Assembly: GCA_021464415.1 (NCBI GenBank)
Contig: CM038466.1
Span: forward strand, 154,001-218,000
DNA length: 64,000 nt
Direction: 5' to 3'
Source: Lonicera japonica
Taxonomy: Eukaryota; Streptophyta; Magnoliopsida; Dipsacales; Caprifoliaceae
Part shown: one piece after another, positions 44,159 to 54,420 of the stretch
Layout: each line of letters starts with the position of its first letter
Numbering within the stretch: position 1 is the first letter of the stretch
Position numbers and translations under genes: made by a program
Notes under the pieces: generated by a model
The model's database searches: none
What the model was told of the DNA's origin: nothing
What the model saw: only the letters and a program-made list of their open reading frames with translations

Positions 44159-45146
44159 GAGTCAAGGTTGGTTTTGCTGCTGCTCTCAGTCTGTTGGTGT
44201 GCATAAATCTCCAATAATAAAGGAGATTTTGAGGGACAGAAATGGTCTTAATAGGTCCCTCATTCACCTCAGACCTAGCTTCTACACTCACAGCCACAGG
44301 TCTCCCAGAACAATCCACAGTCAAAAGATTTATAGCAGCAGAAAGGCTATCTCCCAGCTCTTTTCTCCAATGACTAATATGTGATCTCATTTTACAGCTT
44401 CAAACAAGTTCTCTGGCAGGTTATGCTGTTGCTCCCCCCTCACAGTTCTGCAAGTGTTTTGCCTGCACAGATCTCAATGTTCATCCAGCTTTAAGTCCTC
44501 CTGCATTAACCTTATTTCTTCTCAGAAATGTTGTTCTAGTGGTGTTAATAAATCTCTTAAGTATAAGGAGATTTTGAGGGACAGAAATGGTAATGTGGGA
44601 TCCAAACTCAGTGCTTCAGGTTTAGTAGTTGTTCATCCAAGTTCTTCAACCTTGCAGACTACAGTTCATAGCCTTTCCTCTGCCCAGTTCAATTCCAGCT
44701 CTGTGTTCATGGGATTATTGGTCATGGCAGCAGTCCTTTTCTCACATTCTTCTTCTCTTTTTAGCACAGATTTCAGTCAACTTCCTCAGTAGTTATAGAC
44801 CTGACAGCTTCTGCAATTTACATTGCTGCTACTTTTCTCTGTTTTGCGATGTATTTTTTGTTTGCTTTTTGTATTAGGCATAACATTAGCCATCTCTTTT
44901 TGGACCTTAATTGTATATATTTTTGCATAGGTCTTTTGTCCTTAGATAATTGTTTTGTGGACTGTTCTCCTTCAGTCCATAAAACAATTATAGTGCTTTA
45001 TTTCTTTGTTCATATTATCTTCAAGATTTGTCTTTTTTGTAAGGCTTTGGGGGTGAGCCACATACACCTTCCAACTTGTACTTTTATTTTCTTTTTTATG
45101 GCATGCCTCTAGCTCCTTTAGGGAGGTAGGGATTTTATAAAAAAAA
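44159..45146 (+). promoter_or_regulatory. LINE F structured 3' UTR and poly(A)
   Basis: There are two copies of the AAATCTC..GGAGATTT hairpin block, near 44205-44245 and 44551-44588, about 350 bases apart. SL1 at 44946-44991 is the same 19-base stem as C, except that a C-G pair has become T-A on both strands (ATAATTGTTTT/AAAACAATTAT). SL2 is at 45046-45074. SL3 at 45107-45131 uses a G-U pair (CTCTA/TAGGG) with inner CTCC/GGGAG. Confidence 0.75.
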
Positions 45147-45175
45147 ACCCTAAACCCTAAACCCTAAAACCCCTA
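45147..45175 (+). repeat. Telomeric seam F/G, about four units
   Basis: Three CCCTAAA units and one CCCCTAA-like unit lie between the poly(A) of F and the ATGAAAATTTC block of G, with one base between. Confidence 0.92.
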
Positions 45176-45176
45176 A

Positions 45177-45230
45177 GATGAAAATTTCTAGAGAGAGAAA
45201 GTGCAACAATTCTCTCCATTCTCTCACCTA
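45177..45230 (+). promoter_or_regulatory. LINE G conserved 5' block
   Basis: ATGAAAATTTCTAGAGAGAG block starting one base after the telomeric seam, the shortest spacing of all copies. CTC-rich sequence follows. The upstream frame MKISRERKCNNSLHSL runs past the ORF1 ATG in another frame. Confidence 0.62.
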
Positions 45231-47857
45231 TTTTTTATTATTTTTTAATTCCTATGAGTTTTTCGGCGAATAATATGAGTTTTCCAGCCAACTGCCACCA
45301 CCCTACTGCCGCCATACTCCCTACTTCCTCCACCACTGCCCAACACACTGTCTCATGCCATACTTCCTCTCACGCGCCTCACGCGCCACCGCACGAGCCT
45401 TCACAACCACTCCACGCGCCCTACGCGCCACCTTCATCAACCTCCAGCATGAACACTACAACCATAGAACCATCCAACCTCCCACCTCCCATAGCTAAGC
45501 TAGCTCATATGCTAACTCTACAAGCCCAGAACCAACAAAGAATGGCCATTCAACACCATAAAATAATGGAAGAACAAGCTCGACAGCAGGAGGAACAAGC
45601 TATACAGCAACAGACCATGCTCACCCTCCTGAACAATCTTCTTTGCAAACCTTGTAATGGTGAAAACATACAACTTCCCCTCTCAAAGCCAAATAATGAT
45701 CTCCAGCTCCCACACATGTTTTCTGCAATGAACAACGATGTACAAGGAGTTCAAGCCATGCAGGATGGAGTTCAACATCTCCAATGTACTCCAGATATAG
45801 AAGCAAAGGATAAGAACCAAAGAGCTATCCAGTTTGGTGAGTTTCTTGTGGAGGAATATGCCAAAACTGCTCATTCGGATGCCATTGATGCCCAGCTCCT
45901 GTCAGAACTGAAAAAGCAAGGTACAGTTCCTCTTGTCAATCCTCCAATGTCCAAAAATCCTTCTCTTCAAACCCATGCTGAAAATCCCAAAAATCCCTCT
46001 CACCCGAATGAAAATAATGTTTCTCATTTGGAGGACAATCAAGCTACAGATCATGCAAAAAAAATTTATGCCAACTCTTCAATGGTGGTCGAAAATGGTG
46101 AAGAAGATACAGTTTTGGTGCCAAAACGTTGTAACACTCTTTTACCCAGTGGTCCTCAAACTGGCACTGAGGCAATTCTGTGTCCCACACTCAACATGTC
46201 AAACTCAACCCCGTTTACAGATAACTCAGAGCACACAAATGTCAATCAAAAAGCTGGTATACCTGCAACTATACACTCTGATATCTCGGCTACCAAACCT
46301 TCCTATGCTAGCCTTCTAAAGCCTAAGGCTATCCCACCTATCATACCTGTCACCCAGCTCCCAATACCTTACAAAAAAGGCCATTTGATGGCAGTCAAAA
46401 TCGATGAAGAAGTGTATCAAAGGTCCCTCAATTCCTGTAATAACAACCTCCATGGCAGGCTAATTTTAGCTCGTGGCAAAGCTCCTGTTAAATCATCTGA
46501 CCTGCAGGTCTCTTTATCCAATGTCTAGCAAACCAAGGACCAATGGACAATAATTCCTATTGGAAGGGGTTACTTTACTGTTAGGTTCTCTAATGCAAAA
46601 GATAAACAAAAGGTGTGGGCTTCAGGTAAAACAATCATCAAAGAATGCATCTTTCACCTCTTTCACTGGACCAAAGATTTCAAGTCAAGTCAACAGAAAC
46701 AAGCTATAGCACATGTGTGAGCCAGATTTCATGAAGTTCCTGAGGAATATATGCACTTTCATCTCCTATTGAGCATGGCTAATGTTATTGGCAATCCTGT
46801 CACCATTGACCCCCACACCCTTAACAAGGAATTCGGTCACTACTATAAAGTTAAGGTGGATGTTGATCTCAAGTCTGAGCTGCCTTCTTCTATTATTATT
46901 GAAAGAGAAGGCTTCAACTTTAAAATTGAAGTGTCCTATGAGAGATTACCTGATTTCTGCTCACACTGCTCTGTGATTGGGCATTTGGTGACTGCATTTC
47001 GATCACTCAAAAAGATTCAGGAGCAGCAAGAACCACATTCCAAGCAGCCTTCTAAAACCACCAATCTTCCAAAAGCAAAAGCCACCAGAACATACCAAGC
47101 ATTCCACACCCCAGCCCACACCTCAACACCTTCTATCCCTTCAGTCAACATTGAACCTCATGTTACAGATCACAATGTGGATGGTAATGCTCTCCACAAG
47201 GCTGTCAGTCCATCGGTTCCAGAGCACTCAGCACAAGCCAATACTCCTACTGCCTCTCAGCAAAGGGCCCTGATTAATGCTAGGCTGATTGACACTCCCA
47301 AGAATGGTCACACCACTACCCCAACTAAAAATAATGAACACATGAATGCCAGAACCGAAACTGATATAGCCCATCAACTTGCAGTTACCTTAAACTCAAC
47401 TGAAACCTCTCCTCTCTCACAACACCTTACCTCACCAGCTGCAACTGTTGTCCCACGCTCAATTGATCAATGCCACACTCCCACATCTCCACACAATGAA
47501 TTTCTCCCAATTTACTCACCCCCAACCCCCACCACAGTTCATAACTCTTTCTCTCCATTGAATGGCAAATTCTGGTCAGACATGGATGATGAAGAACCTT
47601 TGATAAGCTCAGAAGCTGCTGCTGATGCACAGCTGGCCGAAAATATTCCACAAGTTTGCATTCAATTGATGGCAGATGATAACCCCTGTGTCTTTGACCA
47701 AGCAACCCCATGCAGGAGAAGTAGAGCCCCCCACACCATACACTTCATTTCTTCCAACCCAGCAAGCAGCCAGGCCTCAAAAACCCATGCCAATGGAAAG
47801 AAAAAACCAGTTCAATCTAAAACCAAGCAGAAAAAAATTGCCGTGGCTGCTAACAAG

Positions 47858-49167
47858 TGTGAGAATCCGAACCCGCGACCCGAGAGGCAAAGAAAAATAA
47901 AAGAGTTTTCGTTCTCGGTTTTATTTGAAAACGTGCTTTATAGAGTCGCCAGTTTGTTTTTCAAGAAAACAAACAAAAGATCGTACGAAGGATAATTCGA
48001 AAACGAATTATCTTTCATACGTATGAAACCAGAGTTTTAAAATATACTTTGCTAGGGTTCGGGAACTACGTTACGAATTGGGAAGGTGTTAGGCACCCAA
48101 TTCGCCCTTTCGGTCTCTTAATGGATCATGTATCTAATTCCTATTTTAGATATCTTGCAAGTAGTTTGAATAGTTTTCAGAATAGTCCTTTCCGGATAAA
48201 TTTGATTTAAAACGGTATTTTAAAATCGGACTCGAGCTTTGCAAGCGCCTACGTATTCATTCGTAGAATGAAATCAGAGTCTCGTAGTTCCATTCTTTTG
48301 GAAACTATTTTTTTATTTTTGTTTGTTGTGAAAATGTGTCAAAACGGATTTTAGATTTCTTGTAAAACTTAGAAAGGACTTGATTCGAAAGCAATGAACT
48401 TCTTTGCAAGTTATCTAATTTTCTGTATTAAAAATGAAATTAAATGCAGTACTGAAATTAAGGAGGGTTGTAGAAAGACGTACATGATGCGCTTGAAGAA
48501 GAAATAAGAACCTTGCCTTGATTGCTCCTTTCTCTCTCTAGATTTTCTCTCTCTAGAACTCTCTCTCAGAATTCCTCTAAAATGACTCTCTAATAATTTT
48601 GACAGAGTTTTTACTTGCTAAAAACACTATTGAGTGTTGATGTCCCCAAATGGGAGCCCAAGGGTCCTATTTATAGCAAAAATCTCGCCAAAAACGCTCC
48701 AAAAGAGGCCAACCGCAAGGGGTAGCCGCAGGGCGTGCGGCTGGGAGCGTGCGGTTGGGGGTAGCCGCATGGCATGCGGTTGGGGCTTGCGGTTGGGGCG
48801 TGCGGCTAGGGCGTGCGGCTGGCGCGTGCGGTTGGGGCGTGCAGCTAGTGTGCCAACCGTACGGCTGGCAGGTAGCCGTACGGCTGGGAGCGTGCGGCTG
48901 GCTCACAAAATAAAGCACGGGAACACTCGGAAATAACTCGTTTTTCTAACAGGGCGCTGCCTCGCACCCCGCGACCTGACCGGGCAGGTCGATCCCCGTC
49001 CTAGTAAGCGAAGAGGCATCAAAGGTTATATCAAACTCCCAACACGATCGAAAATGGAGTTTTTCCTAACGGTCTTCTATATGCATGATGACTCAACACT
49101 TAACGCAAGATGCTTTATTTTAGGAAAACCAGTGTTCGCACGAGAGTCGTGGATTGGGGTGTTCACA
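47858..49167 (+). mobile_element. Solo LTR (1,310 bp) inserted in LINE G
   Basis: Same family as the LTR in E (TGTGAGAATCC start, GGGTGTTCACA end). Flanking 5-base sites are ACAAG (47853-47857) and ACAGG (49168-49172), a target duplication with one substitution. It is longer than the E copy mainly because of a GCGTGCGGCTGG-type minisatellite at about 48730-48905. The TATA-like TATTTATAGC is near 48668. Confidence 0.9.
48721..48905 (+). repeat. GCGTGCGGTTGGGG-type minisatellite inside the solo LTR
   Basis: Some ten or more degenerate units of about 12-16 bases based on GCGTGCGGCT / GCGTGCGGTTGGGG. The homologous part of the other LTR (about 42061-42144) has only about five units. The long open frames here on both strands come from the repeat and are not genes. 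Confidence 0.8.
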
Positions 49168-49377
49168 ACAGGAAAGCCAGGTCAGATGCCAGATATGCCC
49201 CAATTGTTCAATACAGCTCCCAGGAAACCTATGAGGACAGGTTATACAATGAGATTATTGCCAAAAACAAAAATGCTCAAAATTGTTCTCTTGATGGTTC
49301 AGTTTCTTCCTCACAAGAAAAACCAAATTCTGATAGTTCTGAGTACCCCCCTACAGAACCACATCTACCTAATCCTC

Positions 49378-52300
49378 ATGAAAATTATGTACTGGAACAT
49401 AAGAGGACTCAACAATGTGGAGTCTCAAACTGCTTTAAAAAATCTCTGTTTTAAGCATAAACCTGATCTGCTCTTCATTTATGAGCCTTTTGTTGATTTA
49501 CAAAAAATCCCTCCTTTCTACTGGATTTCCATAAATATGCTGCCTCTAGCTGTCAACAACAGACCCAACAAGCTGCCTAACTTATGGATCTTCAAGTCTA
49601 CAAACAGCCCTCAACCCAGCATCATCTCTATTGCCAGTCAGCATATCACATTTCTTGTTAGTTACAACAATGCTTCCTTTATGATCACAGCTATCTATGC
49701 TCACAATGACCACAGAATCAGAAGATCCTTGTGGGAAGAACTTGCTAGCATCAGAAACAGTCACAATGCTCCTTGGTCTGTGATTGGAGACTTCAATTGT
49801 GTCCTGAGGGCACACGAAAAAAGAGGTGGAAGGCCCCCCCATGTAACTTCTTGTATGGAATTTCAAGCTTTCACTGATACATGTGACCTGGTGCATTTGA
49901 ACACTTCAGGTTTGTTTTACACATGGACCAAGAACTCCACCTCTAGCCTGGACTCCAGGTTGGACAGAACCCTTTGCAGCCCTGACTGGTTTGATAATTG
50001 GAACTCAGTTAATTGCTTAGCTCTCAATAGGCATACATCAGATCATGCCCCCCCTCCTTTTCACCTCCTCCAATGATCTCATAAGTGGCCCTAAGCCTTT
50101 CAGATTTATTTCTGCTTGGACTCTGCATCCAGCCTTTCAAGAAGTGGTGGCTAACTCCTGGTCAAAAAATGTTCCAGCAACCTGCCCCATGGTTTCCATA
50201 CAACTGAAGTTGAAACAACTCAAACAAGATCTTAAAATTTGGAATGCTGAAGTGTTTGGGAATGTTAATGATAAAGTCAAAAATGCCACTGATCAGTTGC
50301 AGAAAATCCAACTCCAAATAGACACTGAAGGTCACTCTCATGCTCTTGACATCAAAGAAGCTGAAGCTCAGTTCAACCTCATCCAAGCCTCTCAAATGCA
50401 GAAAACATTCTGGAAAGAAAAGGCTAGAATTAAATGGCTCAAAAATGGGGACAGGAGTACCTCTTTCTTCCACAGAATTGCTAAGCAAAGATGGGCCACA
50501 AACAAGATCACAGTTCTCAAGCATGAAGGAACCTCTATATAGGACCCTATCTTATTAAAAGATCACATTCTTAGCCACTTTCAAAACCTATACAGTTCCC
50601 AAAATAACACAAATGACCAAACTTTAATCACACAAGTTATTCCCTCTCTAGTTTCCAATGAAGATAATGGTCTCCTTTGTGCTATTCCAACTGATGAAGA
50701 GATCAAAAAAGCTATTTTTTCCTTGAACCCAAACTCAGCTCCAGGTCCTGATGGTTTCCCTGGTTCTCTATTCCAACATTGCTGGCATATTGTGGGTTGT
50801 GCTGTTTGCAAAGCTATAAAGCTTTTCTTCCACAGAGGATGGATTCTTCCAGGTTTCAACTCAAATTTTGTGACTCTGATCCCAAAGTGTCCAAATGTTG
50901 ATCCCATCTCAAGTTATAGGCCCATCACTTTGGCTAACTTCACTTTCAAAATCATTCCTAAAATCCTTAGTGATAGACTGGCCACTATTACTTCCAAAAT
51001 CATATCCCCCCAGCAGAATGGCTTTATTAAAGGCAGACAAATCCACAATTCCATAGGAGTCACCTCTAAATGTTTCAATACGCTGGACAGAAAGAATTTT
51101 GGTGGAAACTTGGCAATCAAAATCGACATTGCAAAAGCTTTTGATACTCTGGATTAGGATTTTCTGCTCAAAGTCCTCAATGCCTTTGGTTTCAGAAGAG
51201 TTCATACAGTGGGTTTATTGCATTCTGCATTCAGCCAAATTGTCTATATTAGTCAATGGCACCCCCTGTGGGTATTTCAGTTGTTCTAGGGGGGTCAGAC
51301 AAGGTGATCCATTAAGTCCTATCCTTTTTTGCCTAGCAGAGGATGTTCTGAGTAGATACCTCTCTTTACATGCCAACAATGGATCTCTACAGCCCATTTC
51401 ATCTCCTAAAAGGTGCACTGCTCCAACCCACTCATTGTATGCTGATGATGTGATGATATTTTGCAGAGGAGACAAAAAAAATCTCAACCTTGTCCTCAGA
51501 ATTCTGGATGAGTATGCCATGGCCTCAGGTCAATACATCAACTTCCAAAAAAGCAGAATTTTCTTTGGAAAAGGAAATATTTATAGAAAACCAACTATAA
51601 TCAATTTGATGGGCATGGCTGCTGGTAATACTCCTTTTGATTACTTGGGAGTGCCTATCTTTAAAGGTAAACCCAAGTCCAGCCATTTTCATCCTCTAGC
51701 TGACAAAGTGAGTGCTAAATTGGAAGGTTGGAAAGGCAAAGTCCTCTCTTTTGCAGGCAGAGCTGAACTTATAAAATCTGTGGCTATTCCTATGCTTCTA
51801 CACTCCTACATGGTTTACCTTTGGCCTGCAAAGCTCACCCAAAACATCTCCATATGGCTGAGCAATTTTCTGTGGACAGGAGACATTGCAGGCAAAAAAC
51901 TTGTTACTGTGGCCTGGAATTCTGTTTGCACTCCCAAAATGCATGGAGGGCTTGGATTAAGAGACCTTAAGCAAGTTAACAAAGTAGGCTTGCTCAAACA
52001 CACATGGGATCTCATACACTCAAACAGCCAATGGAGCAATCTCATAAAAAGTAGATTCAATTTCTACCACCTTAAGGCCATCACCTCCTACAAGATCTCT
52101 TCAATTTGGACTGGATTTAAATCTGCCCTCAGAGACATTGAAGAGCAAGCACAATGGGTGATTGGTGATGGTAACAAAGTTAACATTTGGGATGATATTT
52201 GGTTGCCTTCCTCTCCTATCTTATGCCCTCAGACCCTCCTCAAGTAAAGAAGTAATGTCAGCAGCTTTATTGCTAATAACCAGTGGAAAGTTCCTGCTTG

Positions 52301-53501
52301 GTTTAAGCACCAATTTCCCTATCTGTTGCAAGAAATCAACCAAATCACCCTGCCAAATCCCCCTCTTGATGACCTGTTAATCTGGCCCCATTCCTCTAAA
52401 GGAGACCTCACATTTAAAGATGCCTACTCCTTTTACTGCAAAAGCAGGCCTGCTCACTGGGCAACCCATATATGGAAAAGTTTCATACCCCCAAGAGTCT
52501 CATGCTTAGTGTGGAAGGTTCAGCTAAACATGCTCCCTACCCAGGACAACCTTCAAAAAAGGGGTATGGTCCTTGTCCCCAGATGTGCAATCCGCAAATG
52601 CAATACTGAAACTGTGGAGCATGTTTTCCTCAGATGTCCCTTTGCTCATACTCTTTGGAATTGGCTATTCTCAACCTTCCACAGAACCATTTCTGTCCCT
52701 CAAAATCTCCCAAACCTTTGGAAGATTATTAGCACATCAAAAATGAGCCCTCAACTTCAAAATCTTTGGGTTAGTGGTTGTCTCCTGTCATTTCATCTCA
52801 TTTGGGAAACACAAAACAAAGCCCTCTTCCACCACAGCCACCCCATCATCTCTAGCACCCTTCATCATCTTAAAGGCTGGCTTAAAGATCTTTCACCTCT
52901 CATGAATGGCTACATGAAGAATACAGTGGTGGATCTTTCAATTTTAAACACACTTAGGGTCAAATGTCAGCACAAAAGCACCCCCAAAATCATTGAAGTC
53001 CACTGGATCCCTCCTCACCTCCAATGGACTAAGGTGAATACTGATGGCATGGCCTTAGGGGCTCCTGGCAAGGCATCTATTGGTGGTATCTTTAGAAACA
53101 ACAGAGGTTTCTCAAAGCGCTGCTACTGTAAATACATAGGCATTCAAAATGCTTTTGTTACAAGATTGACAGCCTTCATTGCTGCTGTGAACATTGCATG
53201 GTCCAAAAATTAGAATAAAGTGTGGTTTGAGCTGGATTCCCAATCTGTGGTACATTGCATAAACAGCCTCTCTTTCAAACCCCCTTGGCAATTGATCACT
53301 GATTGGGCCAATTGTAAATTTCTGTTAAACAAGATGCATTTTCACACCTCCCATATCTATAGAGAAGGTAATCAAGCTGCAGATATTCTTTCTAAAATGG
53401 GCCTCAATCATGAAAAGCTCAAATGGTGGGACTCCTTTCCTCCTCAAAAAAACTCCATTCTTGCCAATGAATATGCCAATCTGCCCAGCTACAGATTCTA
53501 A
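49378..53501 (+). pseudogene. LINE G ORF2, endonuclease/RT/RNase H (stops and frameshifts)
   Basis: Full-length (4,124 bases). Endonuclease (IMYWNIRG, YEPFVDLQKIPPFYW, IYAHNDHRIRRSL, IGDFNCVLRAHEKRG, SRLDRTLC), RT (NSAPGPDGF, QNGFIKGR, KIDIAKAFDT, RGVRQGDPLSP, YADD near 51438), zinc motif (RCAIRK..HVFLRCPF, one Cys changed to Arg), RNase H (VNTDGMALGAPG, ELDSQSV, EGNQAADILSKMG). Frameshifts occur in the C-run near 50048 and by loss of two bases near 51200. Stops at 50540, 51155, 52245 and 53211 fall at Gln or Trp positions of relatives. The protein ends YRF, like E. Confidence 0.88.
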
Positions 53502-54346
53502 TGATTGGATCTTAGTCTCTCTCCTGTCTTCCAATATTAACATGGCCATTAAGTGGCAGAACCCCAGTTCTGGCTGCTTTTCTGCAGCAGGGATATATTT
53601 TGTGCAGTCCTGGAATCATAGAGTATACCACACCACCAGCATCCACAACACCATCTTTCACAGTTTCAATCCTCATTCCCTTGTTCAGTACAGAGGCAAT
53701 CACAATGTGCAGAATTTGTAGATTTTGCAAAATCTGTAGAATTACCATTCTTATCACTGGATGAACTGCCCTTGCTTGAACTACAATTTTAATCCCCACC
53801 TCAGTCTATCTAACAATATCAAAAGCAGGCCCAAAGATAGTAGAACAACTGACAACACTAATGCTCAGTTCAAATTCTGCAGAAACACTGTTCACAGTGT
53901 TCAAAATGCAGATTTCCAGCAAATCTCTAGGCTGAAACCCCACTACAATATCTATGCTGCCTCAGCTCCTTACAACTGTTGCTATAGCCTAAACTCTCAG
54001 CTGCAAAGATCTCATTCTCAGAACCACCAGGGCTGCCTGCTGTTTCACTATAAATATACAGATTTTTTGTACACAATTCTATGTTTTTGCACTTACTTTT
54101 TACTGTTGCCTACATGTTTTGGCATTCTGTTTGTAGTTGTTATTTGTAATTTTACAGGTGGTAATGTTCTAAATTGGTTAGTGGACTTGTTGGGTTATCC
54201 TCAAGTCCATTTATCAATTTTGCCTCCTCTCTTATGTTTTTGCTTGCATGGCTTTGGAGATGGCCTTTGTATCTCCCACCTTTTTTATTTATTAATGGCA
54301 TCTCTCTTTTGCCCTCTTTGGGCTTAGAGATTTTATAAAAAAAAAA
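53502..54346 (+). promoter_or_regulatory. LINE G structured 3' UTR and poly(A)
   Basis: SL1 at 54171-54220 (AAATT../..AATTT with TGGACTTG/CAAGTCCA), SL2 at 54256-54276 (GGAGAT/ATCTCC), SL3 at 54300-54331 (ATCTCT/AGAGAT and GCCC/GGGC). Nearly the same sequence as the 3' UTR of E. Confidence 0.73.
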
Positions 54347-54420
54347 CCTAAACCCTAAACCCTAACCCCTAACCCCTAAACCCCTAACCCCTAAACCCTA
54401 AACCCTAAACCCTAAACCCT
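54347..54420 (+). repeat. Telomeric seam G/H, about ten units with variants
   Basis: 74 bases of CCCTAAA with several CCCCTAA and CCCCTAAA variants. The left junction reads AAACCTAAACCC. On the right the array stops directly at a broken ORF2 fragment, with no element end. Confidence 0.93.

Larger units (their letters stand above)
44046..45146 (+). mobile_element. LINE F, 5'-truncated copy
   Basis: The copy keeps only the last ~37 codons of ORF2, a ~990-base 3' UTR and poly(A) (45139-45146). It starts abruptly at 44046 after telomeric repeats. The 3' UTR resembles that of C in SL1-SL3, and it holds the GGAGATTTTGAGGGACAGAA block twice. Confidence 0.88.
45254..49454 (+). pseudogene. LINE G ORF1, Gag-like protein split by a solo LTR
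   Basis: Start ATG 45254 (MSFSANNMSFPAN). HAP repeats (HAPHAPPHEPSQPLHAPYAPP), Gln/Glu-rich stretch, DUF4283-like domain from about 46388 (KIDEEVYQRSL). In-frame TAG at 46526 and TGA at 46718 both replace Trp codons kept in E. The zinc knuckle reads CSHCSVIGHLVTAF, so the fourth ligand Cys is Phe. The solo LTR (47858-49167) interrupts the Lys-rich tail after AVAAN. After it the original frame continues (RKARSDARYAP) and runs past the ORF2 start to 49454. The ATGA motif is present, but its TGA is not in this frame. Confidence 0.83.
45176..54346 (+). mobile_element. LINE G, full-length, interrupted by a solo LTR
   Basis: About 9.2 kb including a 1,310-base solo LTR and its target duplication, so roughly 7.86 kb of LINE. 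It has 5' block, ORF1, ORF2, 3' UTR and poly(A) (54337-54346). It is a close relative of E without E's ORF2 deletion. Confidence 0.91.

Noticed and set aside
48634..48936. Opposed open frames of 83-100 residues in the solo LTR
   Set aside because: Produced by the GCGTGCGGCT minisatellite; low-complexity Arg/Ala/Gly sequence only.
16233..54420. Tandem segmental duplication as the whole explanation of the array
   Set aside because: Units differ in ORF content (B lacks ORF2), 3' UTR type, truncation and seam length, so at least most copies arose by separate insertion. E and G alone could be a duplication pair.
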